Of a stretch of 64,000 nt of DNA, positions 25,535-33,677 are shown piece after piece (position 1 is the first letter of the stretch; each line of letters begins with the position of its first letter). The notes under the pieces are model-generated. The model saw only the letters and a program-made list of their open reading frames with translations. It did no database searches and was not told the origin of the DNA. The DNA is taken from the NCBI GenBank assembly GCA_036012865.1, contig DASCQC010000005.1, positions 1 to 64,000 on the forward strand, read 5' to 3'. The DNA comes from DASCQC01 sp036012865 (lineage in GTDB: Bacteria > Pseudomonadota > Gammaproteobacteria > Comchoanobacterales > Comchoanobacteraceae). Position numbers and translations under genes: made by a program.

Positions 25535-26428
25535 CTACCGTTCAACCGCATCCATTGTTTTCATAACCTTTTCATCATACCAATTAAAAAGAGTATGTGA
25601 GAATTTATCAGGGTTCGACTCTTGAATAAAATGCATGCCTTCACCTAAGTCAGCCAAGGTTACATGATTAATGGTATCTTTACACCATTGAACTGTTTCC
25701 ATGGTTGTCATGTAACCTGGAAAAGCATACATCATCAGTTTTGGAACCGGTGAGTTAATAATAAAAGAAGTATAATTGGCAATCACTTCATTGGCAGGAG
25801 ATTGCTTATTGCCCAAAGGAACTTCTTGCAAATAGTGCTCAAAAACCCTCCTCTCATAAGGCGTTGAAAATGCCTGTTGGTAAGTATTCATGACTTCTGT
25901 CGAAAGCTCCCCAAGAATAGCTTGTGGCATAAAGATCTTGATAAGCTCATTTTCAACTGATATAGCGTCATACGTTGAAGAGTTTTTAAAATAACTTGCA
26001 AATTGCTGCACAGGTAAAGACAAAGTATTCCAATCGCTTGAAGGACGAACATGTGATTCAAAAAAAGCCATCCCTGATATCTTACCAGGAAAACGTCGTG
26101 CATAATCAAACCCAATAATAGATCCCCAGCCATGCATAACAAGCGTAATGTTATCTAAATTAAGAGCCTGAATAAAACCATCAATGTATTCAATATGATT
26201 GTCTATACCAAAATGTATATTAGGTTTATCTGATTGCCCCATACCTATCAAGTCTGGAGCTAAACACCTGGCATAGGGAATAAAGGGTGGAACAATATTC
26301 CTCCATAAAAAAGATGACGTAGGCATTCCGTGCAAAAACAACACTGCACTATCACCCTCACCAGCATCTAGATAATGAATCTTAGAACCCAAAACATCTA
26401 TAAAACGGGATTGTATACGTTTGTCCAT
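25535..26428 (-). CDS. Haloalkane dehalogenase-like alpha/beta hydrolase lacking the nucleophile
   Basis: 297 residues that align at a constant offset of 6 with Rhodococcus DhaA: W101, E124 (FFESHVRP) and H266 (GEGMHFIQE) correspond to W107, E130 and H272. The catalytic nucleophile Asp106 is replaced by G100 (MHGWGS, codon GGC at 26129-26131), and the halide-binding Asn41 is replaced by M35 (HGMPTSS). Dehalogenation by the normal mechanism is therefore unlikely. The protein could have another activity, be non-catalytic, or be decaying. The fold and the rest of the gene are intact, with no stop or frameshift. It is convergent with the MscS-CNB gene (4 bases apart) and 10 bases downstream of the glutamate dehydrogenase gene. 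Confidence 0.8.
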   Translation of the reverse strand: MDKRIQSRFIDVLGSKIHYLDAGEGDSAVLFLHGMPTSSFLWRNIVPPFIPYARCLAPDLIGMGQSDKPNIHFGIDNHIEYIDGFIQALNLDNITLVMHGWGSIIGFDYARRFPGKISGMAFFESHVRPSSDWNTLSLPVQQFASYFKNSSTYDAISVENELIKIFMPQAILGELSTEVMNTYQQAFSTPYERRVFEHYLQEVPLGNKQSPANEVIANYTSFIINSPVPKLMMYAFPGYMTTMETVQWCKDTINHVTLADLGEGMHFIQESNPDKFSHTLFNWYDEKVMKTMDAVER

Positions 26429-26438
26429 AAACTATCTC

Positions 26439-29400
26439 CTAATTTAACTTTGCCAAACCTTCCAGGTAACGGGAAGCTATTGAAAACACTGAAAACCCGT
26501 TATTACTGGAGCTTTTAATCTCATTTACAATATTAAACCATTCATTAAGATTAACTGAGTACTTTTTCAGCCATGTCTTAAATACAGGGTGATGCTTATC
26601 AATCACGACATCAGAGGACTCAACTTTCTTATAAAACTGCAAGCACATTGCCATCATTGACTTGTCTATATCACCCTCCAATGAAGACCTCTGAATAAGA
26701 TCCCATCGATTTTGATCAACTCTGTCCAGTAATTTTTCTCTTAAATTATTGATATGAAGCTTAGTATATATAAAATTAAATAAAGCTATTAATTTCTCTA
26801 AATCCTGAAGTTTTAATTCATCCGCCACTTTTAATACGTTAAGATAGACATAGATGTACCTCATTAAAACCAATCTCTTAATGGCTGGAAGATCCAACGA
26901 AGTCGCTCTTAAAACACCAATCAGCTTACTAACACTCTTTCTTTGAAACTTGGTTAATATCATTTCAACATTCATGATTATTTTAGAAACGTCAACTGAA
27001 CTTTCCTGGCTATCTGATAAGAATCTATCATGTTTCAAAAGCCATCTTACAGACATTTTCAGCATGGATGAAACGGCTATTAGTAATTCTTTATAAATAG
27101 CATTGGATACATTGTTTCTAGCTTTCTCAATGCATTCAAAGCAAACTTCAACTTGAAACATTTCTCTTGCAATACTGAAGGCTTTGATAACATCAATAAC
27201 ATCACGATTGAGCTCTTCAGATATACGCTGTACAAAGGTAATCCCACCTTCATTCACAACCCTATTACTTAAATCTGTAGCAATTAATTGTCGCTTTAAT
27301 CGATGATTTTGTAACTCGGTAGAATATTTTTCGCAGATGTGCTTAGGAAATAAAGAGAACAACATTGACTGCGCCAATGGCATCTCAGGAATATTTGAAT
27401 TTAAAATATCCTTTTGTAGCTTATTTTTAACATGGCACAATAAAATTGACATCTCAGGGCGATAAAGTCCTTCGCCCATTTTGACTCTAGCCCTTAACTC
27501 TTCATTAGTAGGTAAAAACTCAATACTTCGATCTAAGTTACCATAAGACTCTTGCTGCTCTATCAATCGTCTAAAAACACCCATTCGTCGTTTTGATAAC
27601 CGCAAAGATAAACTCAAGATTATGTTTTGTAATTGATTGTTTTTAAGCACAAGCGCACAAACATTATCCGATAACTTTTGCAATAACTTATTGCGATCAT
27701 TGAAGGTCATTTTTTTCTTGTCTAGCAAATCATCTAAAAGAATTTTTAAATTAACCTCATGGTCAGAGCAATCAACACCTGCAGAATTATCAATAAAATC
27801 AGTATTAATCCTGACTCCATTAGCAGCTGCTTCAATACGAGCCAATTGAGTAAAACCTAAATTTCCACCCTCACCAATAATTTTAACTCGTAACTGGTCT
27901 CCATCAACTCTACATATAATATTATGATTATCACCAACATCTTGATGAGATTCACTGGAGGCTTTCACATAAGTTCCAATCCCTCCGTTCCATAAAAGAT
28001 CACACGGAGCTTTCAAAATTGCCTGAATTAATTCATTGGGCGTTAGTTTATGCGCAACTATCCCCAGTGACTTTCTAACTTGAGAAGAGATAGGAATCGA
28101 TTTAACACATCGAGAAAACACTCCGCCACCTTGAGATATAAGCTCTGAATTATAATCAGTCCACTGAGATTTTTTACCGTTGAAAAGTCTTTTTCTTTCC
28201 TGATAAGAAGAACCTATATCTGGATCAGGATCAAGAAAGATATGCTTATGATTGAACGCCGCTACTAATTTTGCAGAACGGGCTAACAACAACCCATTTC
28301 CAAAGACATCACCCCCCATATCACCAATTCCAACCATGGTATAGGGCTGATCCACAGATTTACCTATCTCGGTAAAATGCCATTTGACAGATTCCCAGGC
28401 GCCTCTGGCTGTAATGCCTAATTTCTTATGATCGTAACCGTAACAACCTCCTGAAGCGAAAGCATCTCCTAACCAAAAGTCGTTTTGATTCGCAATCTCG
28501 TTAGCTTCATCAGAAAAAGTTGATGTGCCCTTATCAGCTGCCACAACAAAATAAGTATCATCATCATCATACGAGGTAACCTCAGGCTTTTTGACAACAA
28601 CACCGTTCTTCATGTTGTCAACCATGCTCAAAAGGCTTGAAATAAATAAGCGATAACATTCTAAAACTTCGACTTTAGGGTCAGTGCCGTGCAATTGCTT
28701 ACAAACAAAGCCACCCTTGGCTCCCGCTGGAACAATTAATGCATTTTTAACTTCCTGCGCGGTCATTAAGTCATGAACCTCTGTTCGGTAATCATCGTAT
28801 CGATCTGACCATCTTAACCCCCCCCGGGCAACCGATGACATGCGTAAATGCACCCCTTCAAAACGTTTGGAATAGACAAAGATATCCATATAAGGCCGCG
28901 GTTTTTTTGCCAGCGGGATGGTTGATATTGCCATTTTCAAACACAATGTCTCGGCATTCTTCACTCGATAATTAGTTCGAACTGTCCCTGAAATTAATTC
29001 AATGTAACTACGAAGTATTTTATCCTCATTCAAGTTCTGAATCGTAGATAAATTCTCAAATAAACGGTTGTGATGTTCTAATAAAATTCTCGCTGAAACT
29101 TTACGACGTGAACCAAATTTTAACTTAAAATAACCTATCAATTCTTGGGTCAATAAGTAGTGTTTGTTCAAACACTCTGCAATGGATGTGTGGGTTAGAG
29201 TAAACCCTAACTGCTTGAGATAACAAGCATAAGCACGTAATAGATTGACCTCCCGAATATTTAACTGAGCTGTAAAAATAAGGTAGTTGAAAGAATCATT
29301 ATCAACATCCCCTGACAAAACCAGCTTTAAAGCCTGATAAAAATTATCTTCACAGTCCTCTAAATCTAATTTAATCTCTTCTCTGGGCATAGCCAAAATT

Positions 29401-31193
29401 TTTGATATATGTACCGAAGTGCCGTTAATATTTTCTTGAACACATTGTTCATTCAATAACTCAAAACCCATATACTCTAATATAGGGACAATTTTAGAAA
29501 GCGTAATGGTTCGATCATTAGCCTCAAAAATCATTAAACTGTATGAGGAGTTCTTGGAACGATTAATTCTCAACTGCAAGCAATTGGTTTCTATCGCTTT
29601 GATAATGTATGGCAAATCACGACTGGCTTGCAGGGGCGAGTAAATTTGGTGATATGCTGCAGAAAAACAACCTGAATATTTAGAATATCGACCCGCTAAA
29701 ATGGCATCATATTGCTTGCCAAGCTGGTCCGTGAAATTGTCCGTCCACGGCTCTGTTAATAATTCTATTTTCTCTTGTAGTTTAGAGACATCATAACTGA
29801 TAAGACTCTCAGGATTTGTCCTAAAAATAAAATGAATTCGTGCTAAAATAGACTCTGAAAAAACAGGGGTAGAATAAACCTCATTGGAATTAAACGCATT
29901 TAATAATAATGATTGAATCTTCAACCTTACTTTTGTACTAAACCTATCTCTAGGAATATAGAGCATACAAGAAACAAAGCGATTGAGAACATCATTGCGA
30001 CAAAAAAGTCTAATTTGTGGGCGATCTCGAATATCTAAAATATTGTTTGAAAGATCATATAAATGATTAAAATCAGCCTGGAAAAGCTCTTCCCTTGGCA
30101 ACCGCTTTAAAATATATAGGAGTGATTTATTTGAAAAACGAGACCTGTATTGCGTCTGTCGAACAATTTCCATAACTTTTTTACGAATAAGCGGTATTTT
30201 GGTAGGGTCGCTATCATAAGCATCCGAGGTCATTAAACCAATAAATCGGTCCTCACCCACAAAACCACCTTTAGCATCAAACCGTTTGACCACAAACATA
30301 TCCGTGTAAGTAGAGCGATGAACCGTAGAAAACGTATTGGTTTTAGTAAAATAAAACAATGAATTCAAGATGCTTTTTTCAGGCAATATTTTAGGGTACT
30401 TTGATAATGATTTTTTAGAAGATGTACTCGGGTTGGATCTTAATACGCCTAAACTGGATGTCGATGATAACACTAAATGGGATCGAGATTGAGGGGATAA
30501 GTCGTATCGACGATACCCAAGAAAAGTAAAATATTCCATCATCCAATTGATGAACTCAATAGCTTCCTCGTATTCTCCCTCAGCAAATTTATCTCTAATA
30601 GCCCCCCAAGAATCCCCCACCCCTTGAAGGTGCTTTTGCATCTTAGACCAATCCTTCACTGCTCGATAGACATCTTTTAGAACACCTTCCATCGACTTCA
30701 TTAACAGGGACTGTTCAGACCGAGACAAACAAACACCTAACTCAAACCACATGTATGATTCACAACGCGAAGAAGCGTGATCAAATTCTGTGAGGTAGCC
30801 TTCAGCATCTCGCAACACTCCATACCCAGCCAAGTTATGTAAAACTTTGATCGGATAATCATGCTGTTGAATAACATTTCGAATCGAGTCCACTAAAAAA
30901 GGAACGTCTTCACACACGATCCTAACGGCTGTGGTAGAAATATAATCACTATTGTCATAGTATTTGCTCGGATGTATTTTAATAATAGATTGACGAGGTT
31001 TACGTTGGAAAGCTAAATCCCAATGCCAATTGGCTGCCTGAACAACCCCCTCCAATATGGGAACTTGCAATAAATCACCTGACATTGCAGACAAATAACA
31101 ACGTAAGAATTTTTTATGAGAAGCCCCTTGGCATTCTTTCCAATTAACTTGTTGTAAAATATTATCAACCAGCATTTCACGAGTAATTAACAT
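26439..31193 (-). CDS. NAD-specific glutamate dehydrogenase, large (about 180 kDa) type
   Basis: About 1,584 residues from the ATG at 31193 (GTG at 31205 is also possible). The size matches the Pseudomonas/Caulobacter GDH-2 class. The N-terminal regulatory region (ACT-like, about 1-700) is followed by the catalytic core at about 720-1220: the glutamate/Lys site in RGGLRWSDR ... IVPAGAKGGFVCK and the nucleotide site VGIGDMGGDVFGNG. A helical C-terminal domain ends the protein. It oxidatively deaminates glutamate to 2-oxoglutarate, feeding amino acids into the TCA cycle, which suits an amino-acid-using or intracellular organism. It is divergent from the two-component system. Confidence 0.93.
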   Translation of the reverse strand: MLITREMLVDNILQQVNWKECQGASHKKFLRCYLSAMSGDLLQVPILEGVVQAANWHWDLAFQRKPRQSIIKIHPSKYYDNSDYISTTAVRIVCEDVPFLVDSIRNVIQQHDYPIKVLHNLAGYGVLRDAEGYLTEFDHASSRCESYMWFELGVCLSRSEQSLLMKSMEGVLKDVYRAVKDWSKMQKHLQGVGDSWGAIRDKFAEGEYEEAIEFINWMMEYFTFLGYRRYDLSPQSRSHLVLSSTSSLGVLRSNPSTSSKKSLSKYPKILPEKSILNSLFYFTKTNTFSTVHRSTYTDMFVVKRFDAKGGFVGEDRFIGLMTSDAYDSDPTKIPLIRKKVMEIVRQTQYRSRFSNKSLLYILKRLPREELFQADFNHLYDLSNNILDIRDRPQIRLFCRNDVLNRFVSCMLYIPRDRFSTKVRLKIQSLLLNAFNSNEVYSTPVFSESILARIHFIFRTNPESLISYDVSKLQEKIELLTEPWTDNFTDQLGKQYDAILAGRYSKYSGCFSAAYHQIYSPLQASRDLPYIIKAIETNCLQLRINRSKNSSYSLMIFEANDRTITLSKIVPILEYMGFELLNEQCVQENINGTSVHISKILAMPREEIKLDLEDCEDNFYQALKLVLSGDVDNDSFNYLIFTAQLNIREVNLLRAYACYLKQLGFTLTHTSIAECLNKHYLLTQELIGYFKLKFGSRRKVSARILLEHHNRLFENLSTIQNLNEDKILRSYIELISGTVRTNYRVKNAETLCLKMAISTIPLAKKPRPYMDIFVYSKRFEGVHLRMSSVARGGLRWSDRYDDYRTEVHDLMTAQEVKNALIVPAGAKGGFVCKQLHGTDPKVEVLECYRLFISSLLSMVDNMKNGVVVKKPEVTSYDDDDTYFVVAADKGTSTFSDEANEIANQNDFWLGDAFASGGCYGYDHKKLGITARGAWESVKWHFTEIGKSVDQPYTMVGIGDMGGDVFGNGLLLARSAKLVAAFNHKHIFLDPDPDIGSSYQERKRLFNGKKSQWTDYNSELISQGGGVFSRCVKSIPISSQVRKSLGIVAHKLTPNELIQAILKAPCDLLWNGGIGTYVKASSESHQDVGDNHNIICRVDGDQLRVKIIGEGGNLGFTQLARIEAAANGVRINTDFIDNSAGVDCSDHEVNLKILLDDLLDKKKMTFNDRNKLLQKLSDNVCALVLKNNQLQNIILSLSLRLSKRRMGVFRRLIEQQESYGNLDRSIEFLPTNEELRARVKMGEGLYRPEMSILLCHVKNKLQKDILNSNIPEMPLAQSMLFSLFPKHICEKYSTELQNHRLKRQLIATDLSNRVVNEGGITFVQRISEELNRDVIDVIKAFSIAREMFQVEVCFECIEKARNNVSNAIYKELLIAVSSMLKMSVRWLLKHDRFLSDSQESSVDVSKIIMNVEMILTKFQRKSVSKLIGVLRATSLDLPAIKRLVLMRYIYVYLNVLKVADELKLQDLEKLIALFNFIYTKLHINNLREKLLDRVDQNRWDLIQRSSLEGDIDKSMMAMCLQFYKKVESSDVVIDKHHPVFKTWLKKYSVNLNEWFNIVNEIKSSSNNGFSVFSIASRYLEGLAKLN

Positions 31194-31319
31194 GTACCAT
31201 AACACCGCTTAAAATTAACAAGTAATTTTAGCATACCATTCCCTATAAAAACAAACTCTATCCTTAATACTTAGTATATTTTTTCTGACAAGTTCTTAAG
31301 TAGAATCCATCATCATTAT

Positions 31320-31348
31320 TTGATATTTTCCAAACAATCATTTATAGT
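31320..31348 (+). promoter_or_regulatory. Promoter of the two-component operon
   Basis: TTGATA (31320-31325) and TATAGT (31343-31348) are spaced by 17 bases, 24 bases before the response-regulator ATG. Short TTAAG/TTAAT words upstream resemble PmrA-type half sites but are not arranged convincingly. Confidence 0.6.
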
Positions 31349-31372
31349 ATTAAAAAAACAGGTACAAATCAA

Positions 31373-32047
31373 ATGAGACTATTACTTGTAGAAGATGACC
31401 CATCTCTTGGAAAAGCTCTTGAGAAGGGCCTCAAACAGATGCAGTTTACTGTTGACTGGGTAACCGATGGAATTCTTGCTGAAAACGCTCTTACCGTTGA
31501 GCACTTTGACCTTGTGATCTTAGACCTAGGTCTACCCAAAAAATCTGGGACAGAAGTTTTAGAATCACTGAGAGCACAAAAAAACTCGACACCCGTACTC
31601 ATACTCAGCGCCAGAGATGGCATACACGATCGCATTGAAAGCCTGAACTTAGGGGCTAACTACTATATGCAAAAACCTTTCGACCTTGACGAGCTTAAAG
31701 CGACTATTCATGCCATACATCGAACAACCAATCGACGCACGAACACCCAAATTACACTTGGGCCGTTAAAACTAGATCCCTCGAGCCATCAAGCCTCATT
31801 GAATGATGTCGTGATCAACCTATCAAGAAGAGAGTTTACACTCCTGCATAAACTGATTGAAATCCCCAATCGTGTCCTTTCAAGAGAATATATTAATCAA
31901 ATCCTTTATGGGTGGAGCGATGACATCGATAGTAACACCATTGAAGTCCATATTCACAACCTCAGAAAAAAGCTCAAAGACAACATTCAAATACAAACCA
32001 TTCGTGGAGTAGGCTACCGAACAAAAGCCATTGAATGCAATGACTAA
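31373..32047 (+). CDS. OmpR/PhoB-family response regulator (QseB/PmrA-like)
   Basis: 224 residues. The receiver domain (about 1-118) has the acidic pair E7-D8-D9, phospho-acceptor D51 (VILDLGLP) and the conserved Lys in MQKPF. The C-terminal winged-helix domain (about 127-220) carries the YINQILYGWSDDIDSNTIEVHIHNL pattern of the OmpR family, closest in look to QseB, PmrA and TctD. The signal and regulon are unknown. It overlaps the sensor kinase gene by 8 bases. Confidence 0.92.
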   Translation: MRLLLVEDDPSLGKALEKGLKQMQFTVDWVTDGILAENALTVEHFDLVILDLGLPKKSGTEVLESLRAQKNSTPVLILSARDGIHDRIESLNLGANYYMQKPFDLDELKATIHAIHRTTNRRTNTQITLGPLKLDPSSHQASLNDVVINLSRREFTLLHKLIEIPNRVLSREYINQILYGWSDDIDSNTIEVHIHNLRKKLKDNIQIQTIRGVGYRTKAIECND

Positions 32048-33455
32048 ATCAATCCAACGATACCTTATCATTAGCGTATTAGCCACCATACTATTGGTCT
32101 GTGGTCTCTCTGTCATTATTACATTAAGCATCAAGCACGACGAAGTAAAACCTCACCTGGATGCTCAACTTGCCTACGCAGCACTGACTCTAGACACCTT
32201 GGCTAATCTAGATAGCATTACCCATCACTCCAAAATAGAAAACCTACAAAACACCATCAACTCCATCCCCCAGAGGATTGAAGACATCAACTATTCTGGA
32301 ACCAGTGACTCTTCCCTGATAAACAGTCACATCAAAAGCATTCAATTTCAAATTATTAAACACGGAAAACTGATTTTACACTCACCTGGGTCTCCAACTG
32401 AAACTTTGGACATGGCCTCTGGCTATGGCTACTATATAGACGCCAACACCCATTGGAGAGTCTTCACACTTGACGAACCCTCGAAAAGCCTCAAAATCAC
32501 GGTATTACAACCCCATGACTTAAGATTATATTATGAAACAAGGGTTGCCTACACTTCTGTATTAGTCATCACCTTTGCTTGTGCTCTATTAATGATAACG
32601 ATCATCTTCTTCGTCAATCGCAGTGTCTCTTACCTTCAAAAAATTGCCCATGAAATCAAAAACAGAGATCCGAATAACCTCAAGCCCATTGAAACAACAA
32701 ATGTTCCTCAAGAAATTCTCTCCATGATTGATGATTTAAATCGACTTCTTCATCAACTCAAACTAGCACTTGATCGTGAAAAGTCCTTCGCAGGCAATGC
32801 TGCCCATGAGCTACGAACACCTCTAACCACCTTGAAAATACAAGCACAATTAGCATTATCTAGCACAAAAGACAATAATATTATTGAAATACTGAATGAC
32901 ATTGTTTCCAGCATTGATCAACAAACTCACGTTGTATCTCAGCTATTGACACTAAGTCGAATGATGCCAGAATCACTCTCAAACCATCAATCAAAAATCA
33001 ATATTAATTGTATGATCCAACAACAAATACTCGCCATCTCGAAGAAAAGGCAAGAGAATGAGTGCAACATCATACACAATGAAATTGATGATTTATTCTA
33101 TCTGGGTCATGAAAAAGCTATCGAAACAGCCCTTCGGAACATCTTAGACAACGCCATTACCTATTGCCCTAAAGGATCAACCATAACAATAGATACCCAC
33201 CATGACGATGACGCCATCTATATTAGCATTCAAGATAATGGCCCTGGTATTACGGATGAATTCAAGCCCAAAGTAATGGAAAGATTTTTCAGAGTACTTG
33301 GAACAAATACTTCAGGAACCGGCCTTGGGCTACACATTGTCAAACAGATTGTTGAGTTCCATCATGGGAAAATTGATTTATTAGATAATTATCCACAAGG
33401 GCTGAATGTTGTGCTCTCTTTTCCTAAAAGTAAAGGGCAATTAAAGGATCAGTAA
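32040..33455 (+). CDS. Two-component sensor histidine kinase (QseC/PmrB-like)
   Basis: 471 residues from the ATG at 32040. It has one membrane helix at about 10-32, a periplasmic sensor of about 130 residues, a second helix at about 165-190, a HAMP linker, the dimerisation domain with phospho-acceptor H256 (AAHELRTPL), and the HATPase domain with N, G1 and G2 boxes (ILDNAITYCP, IQDNGPGIT, GTGLGLHIV). It should phosphorylate the overlapping response regulator. The periplasmic domain has no residues that identify its signal. Confidence 0.92.
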   Translation: MTKSIQRYLIISVLATILLVCGLSVIITLSIKHDEVKPHLDAQLAYAALTLDTLANLDSITHHSKIENLQNTINSIPQRIEDINYSGTSDSSLINSHIKSIQFQIIKHGKLILHSPGSPTETLDMASGYGYYIDANTHWRVFTLDEPSKSLKITVLQPHDLRLYYETRVAYTSVLVITFACALLMITIIFFVNRSVSYLQKIAHEIKNRDPNNLKPIETTNVPQEILSMIDDLNRLLHQLKLALDREKSFAGNAAHELRTPLTTLKIQAQLALSSTKDNNIIEILNDIVSSIDQQTHVVSQLLTLSRMMPESLSNHQSKININCMIQQQILAISKKRQENECNIIHNEIDDLFYLGHEKAIETALRNILDNAITYCPKGSTITIDTHHDDDAIYISIQDNGPGITDEFKPKVMERFFRVLGTNTSGTGLGLHIVKQIVEFHHGKIDLLDNYPQGLNVVLSFPKSKGQLKDQ

Positions 33456-33566
33456 CTCCAGACAGAACAAAAATAAAGTATTAAAAATCAATCAAAAGAA
33501 ATTAGTGGAAGCCCCTATTTTTTTTCGTTATACTGTAAAAGGTTGTTTTATAGGTTATCTTTCAAG

Positions 33567-33669
33567 TTAACCACAATCTCTGTGGATAAGGTTGTGGATA
33601 AGCCGTTAACAAAGAACCAAAGGCCCCTTAACAATACATTTTTCTACAAAATGTAAACATTGTAAACAT
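33567..33669 (+). promoter_or_regulatory. DnaA-box cluster and 9-bp tandem repeat upstream of addB
   Basis: Two perfect DnaA boxes TGTGGATAA (33581-33589 and 33593-33601) lie head to tail 3 bases apart. A one-mismatch box TTAACCACA in the opposite orientation is at 33567-33575. Nearer the gene, TGTAAACAT is repeated exactly in tandem (33652-33660 and 33661-33669), ending 8 bases before the ATG. A TATACT (33529-33534) could be a -10. The cluster may regulate addB or titrate DnaA. An oriC is less likely because the C-rich strand bias is the same on both sides. Confidence 0.55.
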
Positions 33670-33677
33670 GGATACAA

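Noticed and set aside
33456..33677. Chromosomal origin of replication
   Set aside because: DnaA boxes are present, but the C-over-G bias of the plus strand is the same on both sides, and no dnaA, dnaN or mnmG gene is near.
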